Shown: piece by piece, positions 49,205 to 58,345 of the stretch
Layout of the letters: every line of letters begins with the position of its first letter
Position numbering within the stretch: the first letter of the stretch is position 1
Source: Clostridia bacterium
GTDB lineage: Bacteria > Bacillota > Clostridia > Oscillospirales > Acutalibacteraceae
Length of the DNA: 64,000 bases
Assembly (NCBI GenBank): GCA_017507805.1
Contig: JAFWAC010000013.1
Coordinates: 1-64,000 of the forward strand
Direction: 5' to 3'
Made by a program: the position numbers and the translations under genes
The notes under the pieces: model-generated
Told to the model about the DNA's origin: nothing
Seen by the model: only the letters and a program-made list of their open reading frames with translations
The model's database searches: none

Positions 49205-49702
49205 ATGGATAGTGTAAAAATGGCAGAAAATATCAATTTTGCTTCACCTGAAGCGGCTTTTGAAAAATATGCCGATACGGTTTATCGGCTGGCTTTTGTG
49301 CGCACAAAAAGCTCTAATGATAGTGACGATATTCTGCAGGAGGTATTTTTGCGTTACCTTAAGGTGTGGCAGAAAATGCAAAGCGAGGAGCATGTGAAGG
49401 CAATGCTGTTGCGCATTACGGTGAATTGCAGTAACAGCCTTAAAACCTCCTTTTGGTTTAAAAAGACCGAGGGCTTGGATGAAAAGCTTGTTGCACCTCA
49501 AACTTGTGATGAGACCGATGTTTTGTCGGCTGTTTTGAAGCTGCCTGTCAAGTATCGCACAGTGATACATTTACACTATTATTGCGGCTATTCGGTAAAT
49601 GAAATTGCCAAAATCGAAAAGCTTAACCCTTCCACCGTTAAAACCCACCTGAGCAGAGCCAGAGCAATACTTAAAAAAACAATAAAGGCGGATGATTTAT
49701 AA
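49205..49702 (+). CDS. ECF-type RNA polymerase sigma factor
   Basis: About 165 residues with sigma region 2 (YADTVYRLAFVRTKSSNDSDDILQEVF, about 25-50) and region 4 (LPVKYRTVIHLHYYCG, SVNEIAKIEKLNPSTVKTHLSRAR, about 115-160). ATG 49205 is six bases after GGGGG; GTG 49190 is also possible. The stop overlaps the start of a membrane-anchored beta-propeller gene (TAATG), whose cytoplasmic N-terminus is the likely anti-sigma. Confidence 0.85.
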   Translation: MDSVKMAENINFASPEAAFEKYADTVYRLAFVRTKSSNDSDDILQEVFLRYLKVWQKMQSEEHVKAMLLRITVNCSNSLKTSFWFKKTEGLDEKLVAPQTCDETDVLSAVLKLPVKYRTVIHLHYYCGYSVNEIAKIEKLNPSTVKTHLSRARAILKKTIKADDL

Positions 49703-51582
49703 TGTTTGAAAAGGATTACAGGGAAAAAATGGACGAAATCCGCGCAGACGGATATATAAAGCAAAAGGTTTTAAGAAAAATAAATGCTCCCAAAGCCAAA
49801 GCACCGTCACGGCTTGTTATAACCCGCGTGGCAACGGCAGTGGTTACCTGCTTTGCACTTGTGATTTCGGTTTTTGCGCTTAAAACCGAGCAGGGCGCAA
49901 TTCCCGCCGCACCTGTGAAGCAGGTGTCCTACGGTGATATTTATCAGGCGGTAAAAAAATTCCAACCCTCTTTTATAGATGAAGCATACGATTTCCTTAC
50001 CGGCGGCTGGGCTAAAAACGCAACGGATGATGCTGAGGCTGAGGTTATTTATGAATATGTTACCGATGATGTGATGCTTAAAGCCGAAGCTGCCGATGAT
50101 GCAGATGTAGGCAACGGTGCGGAATATTCCGAAACCAACACACAGGTTGAGGGTGTTGCAGAATCGGATATTGTTATTACAGACGGTAAGTATATATACA
50201 GCCTTGCACACAACACACAAAAGCTGAGAATTATAAAGGCAGGCAAAAAGCCCGAGCTTGTAAGCACGGTTTCCTTTGATAAAAGTGATTTTTATATGCT
50301 CGACCAGATGTATCTTGTTGGCAAACGGATTGTCGTTATGGGAAACAACGGTAAGGGCAGAATGGGCACTACAACCGCCCTTATTTATGATGTTTCATCA
50401 CCCGAAGCTCCCAAAAAGCTTTATGAATGTAAGCAAAGCGGATACTATAACACCTCGAGAGTAATCGGTGATAAGCTTTATCTCATAACCGATTTTAATA
50501 TTACTGTAAATGACATTGTAGAGAAAACTCCCTCAACCTATATTCCTGCGGTCTGCTGTGAGGATTTTGACGGTACGGTAGAAGCCGATACGGTTAAGAT
50601 AAGTGAAAACTGTGAGCATCCGAGATATACTGTAATTTGCGGCTTTTCTGTTGAGGACGGCTCGCTTTTAGGTACCCAATCGGTTTTGGGAGGCACCCAG
50701 ACAGTTTACTGCAGTACAAAAAATATTATAACCGCAGGCTATACCTTTGATGACTCAACCCCTATCATCCGTTATTCGATAAATGACGGAAAGGTTGAGC
50801 TTAAGGCAGAGGGCAAAATCGAGGGTAGTCTGCTAAATCAGTTTTCTATTGATGAACACAAGGGCAATTTCCGCTTTGTGACCACACTTTCAAAAGGTGT
50901 TGAAACAAGGGACGGCAATATAGTAAGCTATCAAATAAAGCAATCAAATTCCCTTGTGGTTTTAAATTCCAACTTGGAACAGCTTGGCGCAATAGAAAAC
51001 CTTGCACCCGATGAAAGGGTGTACTCGGTAAGGTTTATGGGTGATATTGCCTATTTTGTCACCTTCCGTCAGGTAGACCCGCTTTTTAGTGCCGATTTAA
51101 GCGACCCCGAAAATCCTAAAATTATAGGCGCCTTAAAAATCCCCGGCTTTTCTAACTACCTTTTCCCTTATGGCGAGGGTAAGCTTTTGGGACTTGGTCA
51201 GGATGCTGATGAGCAGACCGGTCGCACTAAAGGTATGAAGCTTTCAATGTTTGATATTTCCGATCCTTCCAATGTTACCGAGGGCGCAAAAACCGTAATT
51301 GAGGAACAGTATTCCAATGCACTGTATGACCACAAGGCATCGCTTGTGGACTACAAGCGCAATTTAATCGGTTTTTCGCTTTGGGGAAATTACGGAAACG
51401 AATATCATATTTACACCTTTGAAAACGGCGGATTTAAGCAGTTGGCGCAAATCAAGCTGAACGCTGTGAATTCAGAGCTTCGCGGACTTTATATCAATAA
51501 TGAATTTTATATTGTAAGCGAGGAATATATCAGGGTTTACGATATGACCGATTACACCGAAATTGCAAGGCTTGAATTATAA
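49702..51582 (+). CDS. Membrane-anchored beta-propeller protein, probable anti-sigma
   Basis: A 626-residue protein: a short basic cytoplasmic region (1-38), a transmembrane helix (about 39-60, VATAVVTCFALVISVFALK) and a large extracytoplasmic domain of the beta-propeller family with repeated DG/GD blades (VEGVAESDIVITDGKYIYSL onward). Coupled to the ECF sigma gene, it probably senses a surface signal and releases the sigma factor. The anti-sigma role is inferred from position and topology. Confidence 0.72.
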   Translation: MFEKDYREKMDEIRADGYIKQKVLRKINAPKAKAPSRLVITRVATAVVTCFALVISVFALKTEQGAIPAAPVKQVSYGDIYQAVKKFQPSFIDEAYDFLTGGWAKNATDDAEAEVIYEYVTDDVMLKAEAADDADVGNGAEYSETNTQVEGVAESDIVITDGKYIYSLAHNTQKLRIIKAGKKPELVSTVSFDKSDFYMLDQMYLVGKRIVVMGNNGKGRMGTTTALIYDVSSPEAPKKLYECKQSGYYNTSRVIGDKLYLITDFNITVNDIVEKTPSTYIPAVCCEDFDGTVEADTVKISENCEHPRYTVICGFSVEDGSLLGTQSVLGGTQTVYCSTKNIITAGYTFDDSTPIIRYSINDGKVELKAEGKIEGSLLNQFSIDEHKGNFRFVTTLSKGVETRDGNIVSYQIKQSNSLVVLNSNLEQLGAIENLAPDERVYSVRFMGDIAYFVTFRQVDPLFSADLSDPENPKIIGALKIPGFSNYLFPYGEGKLLGLGQDADEQTGRTKGMKLSMFDISDPSNVTEGAKTVIEEQYSNALYDHKASLVDYKRNLIGFSLWGNYGNEYHIYTFENGGFKQLAQIKLNAVNSELRGLYINNEFYIVSEEYIRVYDMTDYTEIARLEL

Positions 51583-51603
51583 AGGATACCATATTTGATA
51601 AAT

Positions 51604-51674
51604 GTAGGGACAGTCGTCCTCGACTGTCCGAAAATACATCTAAAACACGGGCAGTCGGGGACGCCTGCCCCTAC
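51604..51674. repeat. Intergenic palindromic repeat pair
   Basis: GGACAGTCG/CGACTGTCC (51608-51629) and GGGCAG/CTGCCC (51649-51670) lie within outer GTAGGG/CCCTAC arms. A related GTAGGGG hairpin lies at 52578-52600. The repeats resemble dispersed REP-like palindromes of gut Clostridia. Confidence 0.55.
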
Positions 51675-51718
51675 GATATAGCATTTCCATTTTTCTATAA
51701 TTTAAAAAATTTTTACGG

Positions 51719-52147
51719 CTATAGATTTATAACTGTTTTCCCTTTCTTTTCTGAAATCTCCTTATATTTATACGCACCGCCGATACCGCGGACATAGGTG
51801 ACAACATAATCGGATTTGTCTATCATCCATCTGTTTCGCTTGTCAATCGCGTATTTTTGCGGAACTTTTTCAAGTCCATCGGGATACATTGTGTCCGAAA
51901 AATCGCGATAACCGTCCTTAGCTCGGTTTCCGGGCATATATGCGAGTACCACCGAATAGTTGATGTGTGGATATAGCTTTTTCATATCCTTAAGCACCTG
52001 TCTCGCCATACTATCAAAATATCCCTGATTACCCACATAAAACACAGTAACATTTTTATTTTCTATTAAGTCAAAAAGAGCTGACCGCAAGGTTGGCTCT
52101 ATTTCTTTTGGTGTGTATCTGTGACCGAAAAAAGTGCAACTTAGCAT
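51719..52147 (-). CDS. SLOG-superfamily protein
   Basis: A 142-residue protein: SCTFFGHRYTPKE at the start and DYVVTYVRGIGGAYKYKEISEKKGKTVINL at the end fit the Rossmann-like SLOG fold (DUF1273/YspA-like), which binds nucleotides. The signature residues are present. It is divergent from an HTH gene across three regularly spaced operator-like sites. Function unknown; SLOG proteins often act in nucleotide-signalling defence. Confidence 0.6.
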   Translation of the reverse strand: MLSCTFFGHRYTPKEIEPTLRSALFDLIENKNVTVFYVGNQGYFDSMARQVLKDMKKLYPHINYSVVLAYMPGNRAKDGYRDFSDTMYPDGLEKVPQKYAIDKRNRWMIDKSDYVVTYVRGIGGAYKYKEISEKKGKTVINL

Positions 52148-52170
52148 ATTATCACCTACAAAATATCATT

Positions 52171-52283
52171 ACCCATTTTCGGGTAATGATATTGTAATAA
52201 AAAAATAACTCTTTGTCAACCCATATTCGGGTAATATATAAGAGTTTTGCACTTATCATATAAATAACCCATAGAAGGGTAAT
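52171..52283. promoter_or_regulatory. Three 17-bp operator-like sites, 48-bp period
   Basis: ACCCATTTTCGGGTAAT (52171-52187), ACCCATATTCGGGTAAT (52219-52235) and ACCCATAGAAGGGTAAT (52267-52283) share ACCCAT....GGGTAAT with exactly 48 bp between starts, spanning the whole divergent promoter region of the SLOG and HTH genes. Confidence 0.75.
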
Positions 52284-52303
52284 GAAATATTGAGGTGCAG
52301 ATT

Positions 52304-52549
52304 ATGCAGTATTGGGAAATATATGTAAAAAGAATTCGCACACTATGCAAGGAACGAGGTATTTCTATTAATAAGCTTGCTAATATGAGCGATGTTAAGC
52401 AATCAACACTCGACAATATCGTTCGCGGAATTACAAAAAATCCTCAGGTTAATACATTGCACAAGATAGCAATTGCATTTAATATGACACTATCCGAATT
52501 TTTGGATTTTGATGAATTAAATATTTATTCATTTGAAGAAGAGGATTAA
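52304..52549 (+). CDS. XRE-family transcriptional regulator
   Basis: About 81 residues with an HTH at about 15-65 (SINKLANMSDVKQSTLDNIVRG) and an acidic tail (FDELNIYSFEEED). GAGGTG supports ATG 52304. It probably binds the three sites upstream and controls itself and the divergent SLOG gene. Confidence 0.8.
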   Translation: MQYWEIYVKRIRTLCKERGISINKLANMSDVKQSTLDNIVRGITKNPQVNTLHKIAIAFNMTLSEFLDFDELNIYSFEEED

Positions 52550-52577
52550 AAAGGTTGCAAAAAACTTATTGTATCTT

Positions 52578-52600
52578 GTAGGGGAGGCGTTGCGCCTCCC
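52578..52600. repeat. Palindromic repeat
   Basis: GGGAGGCG-TTG-CGCCTCCC hairpin preceded by GTAGG, of the same kind as 51604-51674. Confidence 0.5.
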
Positions 52601-52629
52601 TCACAGAATTTTAAAAACCGCATTTAAAA

Positions 52630-52680
52630 ACAAAAAACACGAAAGAAGCTGAAAATTCAACCTCTTTCGCGTTTTTTGTT
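52630..52680. terminator. Bidirectional terminator
   Basis: Arms around ACGAAAGAAGCTGAA / TTCAACCTCTTTCGCG with flanking A- and T-tracts form a hairpin with T-runs on both strands, between the HTH gene and the convergent ROK gene. Confidence 0.75.
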
Positions 52681-52697
52681 TTATTATCCGTATTTAA

Positions 52698-54074
52698 TTA
52701 TCCAAGCTTCGGAAGGCTTGCTGCCGCAACCGACTGTCCTACGCGGCGTGAATTTTCATCGGGGATATGGAGCTTAATCTGCTTTGCAAGCTCAGGGAAT
52801 TCAACATCCAAAACCTCTTGAGCGCGCTCAAGAAGGATTACTCCGCCTTCGCCCGAGGTAACTCTGCCCATAATAAGGACATGCTTAATCTCGTAGAATT
52901 CAGCATAGTATGCTATTGCATATCCAAAGTATGCGCCGATTGTATCGTAAATAGCGGCGGCACGCTCGTCTCCGTCCTTCATAAGACCTTGAACAACCTT
53001 CAGCTTCTCGGCAGGTGAAAGCTTTTCGTCAAGCTCAATACCTGCAAAGGGAGCTAATTTAATAACACCGTCTTGCGAGAAATACTTAACTCCGCAGCCG
53101 TAGTCTCCCGACCATTCATCAACCATAGCATCCTCACAGAAGTCAACAGGAACAAAAGCAAGCTCATTAAGCCAGCCTGTAATGTTTCCTTGCGGGTCAA
53201 CATATCCGCCTGCCTCACTTGTACCCATAGCAATACCGAGAACCGAATCATCGTCAAGATCCATTGCACCGGCAAGTGCGGTTACATCACCGTCATTTGC
53301 AACCTCAATCGGAATGTCCTCACCGATTTCTTTTGCAACATCAAGGTACATATTTTTAACCTTTTTATCGAAATCCTCATCGCTCACCTTTAAGAAAAGT
53401 GATGCAACCATAATTCTGTTATCAATGTAAACACCGGCACTTGAAACACCGATGGCATCAACCCTCGGCATATGTGATGCGGCGGTCATCATTGCCTGCT
53501 TTATACCCTCGTAATGATATTCGGGGTCGGAATTGGTTTTCGGGAACCAGACAACCTCCTCGGAATAAACACTTTCACCGTTTATTACGGCGCTGACCTT
53601 TCGGTCGCTTCCGCCTGCATCAAAACCAATACGGCATCCGTCCAAATGACGACCGATAGGAGCAGCGGCGGATTTATCCTTTGGAGCATCCTCTATTGAG
53701 CAAACCTCAACCTCAAACTTTTCCTCATAAACTCTTTCCATAAAGCGGACATCAAAATCACGCAATCCGCCGTATGTATAAGCGGCTTTAATTTTATCGC
53801 CTACAATTTTGCTTCCTGCGATTATAATTTTATAACCGCCTGCAACCCATAAAAGTGACTTGGATATTCTTTCCACAAAACGGAAATTTTCCTCATCGTG
53901 ACCTGTATTATCCTTATATATACGGGTTTTATATGTAGAGGTATAGCCCTTATTTCTTTCAATGGCGATGATAATATCCTGTCCGTCTGCGGCGGTGTTT
54001 TCGCGCATTTCGCGGCAAACGAGCGAAAGGGGCTGGAAATTGGGATCTAATTTTGCATTTACTTTAAGCTTCAT
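52698..54074 (-). CDS. ROK-family protein with N-terminal extension
   Basis: A 458-residue protein. Residues about 150-455 are a ROK/actin-fold sugar kinase: phosphate motif RIGFDAGGSDRKV (about 148), SSAGVYID, ANDGDVTALAG (about 258), GIAMGTSEAGG. The first 145 residues are an additional domain found in some clostridial ROK proteins. It overlaps nagA by 11 bases, so it probably phosphorylates N-acetylglucosamine or a related sugar, or senses it. ROK zinc motif is not evident. Confidence 0.75.
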   Translation of the reverse strand: MKLKVNAKLDPNFQPLSLVCREMRENTAADGQDIIIAIERNKGYTSTYKTRIYKDNTGHDEENFRFVERISKSLLWVAGGYKIIIAGSKIVGDKIKAAYTYGGLRDFDVRFMERVYEEKFEVEVCSIEDAPKDKSAAAPIGRHLDGCRIGFDAGGSDRKVSAVINGESVYSEEVVWFPKTNSDPEYHYEGIKQAMMTAASHMPRVDAIGVSSAGVYIDNRIMVASLFLKVSDEDFDKKVKNMYLDVAKEIGEDIPIEVANDGDVTALAGAMDLDDDSVLGIAMGTSEAGGYVDPQGNITGWLNELAFVPVDFCEDAMVDEWSGDYGCGVKYFSQDGVIKLAPFAGIELDEKLSPAEKLKVVQGLMKDGDERAAAIYDTIGAYFGYAIAYYAEFYEIKHVLIMGRVTSGEGGVILLERAQEVLDVEFPELAKQIKLHIPDENSRRVGQSVAAASLPKLG

Positions 54075-55206
54075 ATTTTGTCTCTCCTCTGATAATGGTT
54101 TGTTTTATTTCAAAATTACAATCGGTTATAACTATATCGGCATCCTTACCGATTTCAAGTGAGCCCTTGCGGTCTGCAACACCAATGGCAGTTGCAGGAT
54201 TAAGGGAAGCGCAGTTTACACATTCATAAAGCGGTATATCTGAGTTTTTGTAAACATTCCAAACACCGTGATTTAAGTGTAACACACTGCCTGCAACCGT
54301 TCCGTCCTCCAAGCGGCAAACGATATCCCTGTATATTATCTTTGCACCGCCAAGTGTGTACTCACCGTAAGGCAAGCCGCCGGCAGGCAAGCAGTCTGTA
54401 ATAAAGCAAAGCTTTCTGCCCTTTAGCTTCCACAGTAAATCGTAAAAGCATTTGTCTACATGGAAGGTATCAACAATAAGCTCAACACTTATATCGGAAT
54501 TAAGCGCCGCAGTTACAACACCCGGAGCTCTGTGTGCCAGCGGTGTCATTGCATTGAAAAGATGTGTAACATGGCTTACACCGGCATTAACGCTCGCCAT
54601 TGCGGTTTCGTAATCTGCCGAGGTATGCCCCATAGAAACAACTACATCGGTATCGCGGCAAATCTCGCGAATAGCCGCAAAATCGTTTTGGTCCGTTTCG
54701 GGTGCTAAGGTAATGGTTTTTATAATATCGGAATATTCCTTAACAAAGCCTGCATCAGGCTTTAAGATATACTTTGCATCCTGCGCACCCTTTTTGCTTT
54801 CGCTGATAAAGGGACCTTCGGCATGGCAACCCAGGATTTCACTGCCCTGCCAGCTCTTGCTTTCCTCCTTGAGCTTGCGGCAAACCTCAAGAGCTTTTTT
54901 AATAACCGCCATATCCACTGTCATAGTGGTAGGGAGATAACCGGTAACACCGTTTTTAAGCAAGCCCTCGGATATTGTTCTTATACTTTCCTCCTCACCG
55001 TCACACACATCCTTGCCAAGATAGCCGTGAATATGCATATCTATAAGACCGGGGGAAACATATCCGCCGTTTGCATCAATAATTTCAGTGCCTTCGGGGA
55101 TGTTTTCGTTTGGAACAACACCCTCTATAACATCGGAAAAAAGCAATGCACAGTTTTCGGCAATTCGATCCTTTAAAATTATTTTTCCGTTAATAATAGC
55201 CTTCAT
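54064..55206 (-). CDS. nagA: N-acetylglucosamine-6-phosphate deacetylase
   Basis: A 380-residue amidohydrolase that converts GlcNAc-6-P to GlcN-6-P. Metal and substrate motifs: HIHGYLGKDV (about 58), CHAEGPF (about 127), MGHTSADYETA (about 192), VSHVTHLFNAM (about 213) and FITDCLPAGG with catalytic Asp (about 273). It is co-transcribed with the ROK gene. The decayed amino-sugar genes at 4604-5866 belong to the same metabolism but are in a different place. Confidence 0.92.
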   Translation of the reverse strand: MKAIINGKIILKDRIAENCALLFSDVIEGVVPNENIPEGTEIIDANGGYVSPGLIDMHIHGYLGKDVCDGEEESIRTISEGLLKNGVTGYLPTTMTVDMAVIKKALEVCRKLKEESKSWQGSEILGCHAEGPFISESKKGAQDAKYILKPDAGFVKEYSDIIKTITLAPETDQNDFAAIREICRDTDVVVSMGHTSADYETAMASVNAGVSHVTHLFNAMTPLAHRAPGVVTAALNSDISVELIVDTFHVDKCFYDLLWKLKGRKLCFITDCLPAGGLPYGEYTLGGAKIIYRDIVCRLEDGTVAGSVLHLNHGVWNVYKNSDIPLYECVNCASLNPATAIGVADRKGSLEIGKDADIVITDCNFEIKQTIIRGETKYEA

Positions 55207-55264
55207 AAAACCCCTCCATTATAAGTAATTAGCATAATCATTATAACATTTAAAAAATATTTTT

Positions 55265-55312
55265 CAACATATTTCTTAAAGAAAAAAACAAGAATTTAAA
55301 AGAAATATGTTG
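55265..55312. promoter_or_regulatory. 13-bp inverted repeat between nagA and divergent gene
   Basis: CAACATATTTCTT (55265-55277) and AAGAAATATGTTG (55300-55312), 22-base spacer. In the divergent promoter region, so probably a regulator operator; a leader hairpin is the alternative. Confidence 0.55.
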
Positions 55313-55394
55313 CCGGAGGGTTTCGGTGTTGTTTTTTTTTCGCAAAGCTGTTTTTTTGTGTTCGGTTTTGGGCAGAATATTTTTGGTGATAAAT

Positions 55395-55994
55395 GTGAAA
55401 AAACAAACAAAAATATTTTTTAAAACCTTTTTTATAAGCCTGATTTGTTGCGCCGTATTCATCGGTGCAGGTGCGGCAATGCTCTATTCACCGCCAAGGG
55501 CGGCACAAAACGAGGCAAGCTCTGTGCCTTATTATACGGCATACCCTGAAAGTGTGGGTGTTTTGTTTGATATTGCAGGGCAAAAGACCTTTTTTGACCT
55601 TGATTTTGAACGACAGCTTTTGAGCGTGGTATACAATCAGGATGCTGACCTGCCGGAATACGGCTATTCGGTGGATTACCGCATAACAGCCGATTATTCT
55701 CTTGTGGGGGATATAATTGATATGGCAGGAGGAATAGATTATGATAACGGTAAGGAGACCTTGGCGCTTACCGGTGTGCAGGCGGTGGAGCTGTTGAGCA
55801 CAACACCCGATGACGGTACATTGCACCGGAAAATCACAGAAGGTACACTTGCCGCTATAGCAGAACGGGGACTTACGGCTAATGACCTTCTGCATATAAT
55901 CGAAAAGAGCGAAACCGACCTTACTGTGCCTGATTGCTACTCTTGGCCCGAATATATAAAGGCGCTTTGCAAGGGGATTAGGGTTGTTAATTAA
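55395..55994 (+). CDS. Membrane-anchored LCP-like protein
   Basis: About 199 residues: a basic start, a transmembrane helix (FFISLICCAVFIGAGAAMLY) and an extracytoplasmic domain. VGDIIDMAGGIDYDNGKETL and LTGVQAVELLST resemble the C-terminal half of LytR-CpsA-Psr domains, but the catalytic Arg/Asp residues of the first half are not visible. A GTG start at 55395 has GGTG upstream. Probably inactive as a ligase; role unknown. Confidence 0.5.
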   Translation: MKKQTKIFFKTFFISLICCAVFIGAGAAMLYSPPRAAQNEASSVPYYTAYPESVGVLFDIAGQKTFFDLDFERQLLSVVYNQDADLPEYGYSVDYRITADYSLVGDIIDMAGGIDYDNGKETLALTGVQAVELLSTTPDDGTLHRKITEGTLAAIAERGLTANDLLHIIEKSETDLTVPDCYSWPEYIKALCKGIRVVN

Positions 55995-56022
55995 TTAACA
56001 CTGTTTTTGCGCTCGGAGCCCT

Positions 56023-56051
56023 TGAAAAAACGATAATTTTGTAGTATTATA
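56023..56051 (+). promoter_or_regulatory. Promoter of rnf operon
   Basis: TTGAAA (56023-56028), 17-base spacer, TATTAT (56046-56051); about 30 bases before the rnfC start. Confidence 0.6.
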
Positions 56052-56081
56052 AATGTATATCTTTTTTTAAGGAGCTAATTT

Positions 56082-57407
56082 ATGGGTAGTAGGGAAAGAA
56101 TATTAAAACCTGTAAAGCGTTTGTCGGGTGCAGCGGCATTACCGCACCTTAAGGCAACGGCAGAGCTTGAAACGGTTGTAATGCCGCCTGTAGCGGAGGT
56201 TAAAATCCCTTTGCAACAGCATATAGGCGCGCCTGCAGTGCCGATAGTTAAAAAAGGCGACAAGGTCTTTGTCGGTACTCTTATAGCAAATTCAGGCGGT
56301 TTTGTAAGCGCTCCTGTCCATTCGAGTGTTTCGGGCACAGTTAAGGAAATATCTCCGCTTAACGGTGTGGATTGTATTGTTATCGAGTCGGACGGACTGA
56401 TGGAAAAGGATCCTGACTTAAAGCCCTTTGCGGTAAAAAATCCGGCAGATATTGCCGCCGCGGCGGAGGGTTGCGGTCTGGTAGGATTGGGCGGTGCAGG
56501 CTTTCCGGCAAAGGTTAAGCTCTCAATTAAGGAAGGCGCCGTTATAGATACCCTTATAATCAACGCCGCCGAGTGCGAGCCTTACATAACAAGCGATTAC
56601 CGCGAGTGTCTTGAGGGTTATGACGATGTCATCGAGGGCATCTATCTTTTAAAGGATATTTTAAAGATAGAAAATGTGATAATTTGTGTCGAAAGTAATA
56701 AGAAAAAAGCAATAAAAAAGCTTTATGAAATTGCTACCGATAAGCGTGATGCAGAGGACAAAATCAAGCTTATGCAGTTGCCCACGCAGTATCCGCAGGG
56801 CGCAGAAAAGGTTATTATTTATTCGGCAACGGGCAGACGTGTTCCGTCAGGGAAATTGCCGAGTGATGTTGGCTGTATCGTTATGAATGTAACGAGTGTT
56901 GCCACACTTTACCGCTTTATTTCTACAGGTATGCCGCTTGTTGCAAAGCGTATCACGGTGGACGGTAACGCAGTAGCAGAGCCTAAAAATTTGATTGTTC
57001 CCATAGGAACTCCCATAAAGTCGGTTCTTGAATTTGTCGGCGGAATAGCTGACGATGCAGATGAAATTATAATGGGTGGTCCGATGATGGGTGTTGATGT
57101 TTGCAATGCGGACGCCGTTGTCGAAAAGCGAAACAACGCAATAACCGTAATGAAAAGTCCTGCTAAGCCTGCAAGGCAGACTGCCTGCATCCGTTGCGGC
57201 AGATGCGCAAATACCTGCCCGATGAATTTGTACCCTGCAACGGTCGAAGCTACACTGAACAGCGGTAGTAGTGAAAATCTTAAGAATTTAAATATTAACT
57301 ACTGTATGGAATGCGGAAGCTGCTCATTCGTTTGCCCCGCAAGCAGACCGCTTACACAGTCTATGAGACTTGCAAAGGCAGTTTTAAGGAGGGAAAGTAA
57401 CAAATGA
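56082..57407 (+). CDS. rnfC: Rnf complex subunit C
   Basis: A 441-residue peripheral subunit at the NADH end of the Rnf complex. Glycine-rich nucleotide/FMN segment GLGGAGFPAKVK (about 132), then ECEPYITSDY, and two [4Fe-4S] motifs CIRCGRCANTCPMN (about 368) and CMECGSCSFVCP (about 407). AAGGAG precedes the ATG. First gene of rnfCDGEAB, overlapping rnfD by four bases. Confidence 0.95.
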   Translation: MGSRERILKPVKRLSGAAALPHLKATAELETVVMPPVAEVKIPLQQHIGAPAVPIVKKGDKVFVGTLIANSGGFVSAPVHSSVSGTVKEISPLNGVDCIVIESDGLMEKDPDLKPFAVKNPADIAAAAEGCGLVGLGGAGFPAKVKLSIKEGAVIDTLIINAAECEPYITSDYRECLEGYDDVIEGIYLLKDILKIENVIICVESNKKKAIKKLYEIATDKRDAEDKIKLMQLPTQYPQGAEKVIIYSATGRRVPSGKLPSDVGCIVMNVTSVATLYRFISTGMPLVAKRITVDGNAVAEPKNLIVPIGTPIKSVLEFVGGIADDADEIIMGGPMMGVDVCNADAVVEKRNNAITVMKSPAKPARQTACIRCGRCANTCPMNLYPATVEATLNSGSSENLKNLNINYCMECGSCSFVCPASRPLTQSMRLAKAVLRRESNK

Positions 57408-58345
57408 AGGAAATTTTAAATGTCACCTCCTCACCGCATATAAAGCATACCGATACCACAAGCGGCATAATGCTGGATGTGATAATTGCCCTGCTTCCTG
57501 CGGCGGCTTTTGGCTGTATTTTGTTCGGCTCGCGCGCCTTGGCGGTGTTGGCGGTTACGGTGACGGTAAGTGTTTTAAGTGAATTTTTATGGAATAAAAT
57601 CCTTAAAAAGCCGTCCACGGTAGGGGACCTTTCTGCCGTGGTTACAGGTCTGCTTTTAGGTCTTAATCTGCCTGCAACTGTACCGCTTTGGATGGTTGCA
57701 ATCGGCGCGGCGGTTGCCATTATTGTTGTTAAGCAGATGTTTGGCGGAATTGGCTGTAATTTTGCAAATCCTGCAATAACCGCCCGTATTGTGCTGTTGG
57801 TTTCATTCCCTGCGGCAATGACGGTCTATACAGAGCCCGTTTCCGACACGGTAACCTCTGCAACACCTCTTACATATATTTCCGCGACCGAGGGTGTGCC
57901 AACGGTGAAAAATCTGTTTTTCGGTATGCACAGCGGCTGTATCGGTGAAACCTCGGCATTTTTGCTTTTGGTGGGTGGCGCCTATCTCGTTATAAGAAAG
58001 GTCATTTCACCCATAATTCCTGCTTGCTTTGTGGGTACGGTTGCACTGCTTAACTTGGTTTCGGGGGATAATGTTTCTGTTGCGGTTTTGGGCGGCGGTA
58101 TTATGCTTGGTGCAATTTTTATGGCTACCGATTATACCACAAGCCCCACAAATCCGCTTGGAAAATTAATTTTCGGTATCGGCTGCGGTCTCATCACCTT
58201 TGTGATAAGAAAATTTGCCGCTTTGCCGGAGGGTGTTTCCTATGCAATTCTTATTATGAATATTTTAGTGCCCTACATAAACCGACTTACCCGTAGGAAG
58301 CCCTTTGGCTTTGTGAAGCCGCAAAAGGAGGGCAACAATGGATAA
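57404..58345 (+). CDS. rnfD: Rnf complex subunit D
   Basis: A 313-residue membrane subunit with about nine helices. The covalent FMN site is the Thr in TVTSATPLTYI (about 154). It forms part of the Na+ or H+ translocating core. Translationally coupled to rnfC and rnfG (8-base overlap). Confidence 0.94.
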   Translation: MKEILNVTSSPHIKHTDTTSGIMLDVIIALLPAAAFGCILFGSRALAVLAVTVTVSVLSEFLWNKILKKPSTVGDLSAVVTGLLLGLNLPATVPLWMVAIGAAVAIIVVKQMFGGIGCNFANPAITARIVLLVSFPAAMTVYTEPVSDTVTSATPLTYISATEGVPTVKNLFFGMHSGCIGETSAFLLLVGGAYLVIRKVISPIIPACFVGTVALLNLVSGDNVSVAVLGGGIMLGAIFMATDYTTSPTNPLGKLIFGIGCGLITFVIRKFAALPEGVSYAILIMNILVPYINRLTRRKPFGFVKPQKEGNNG

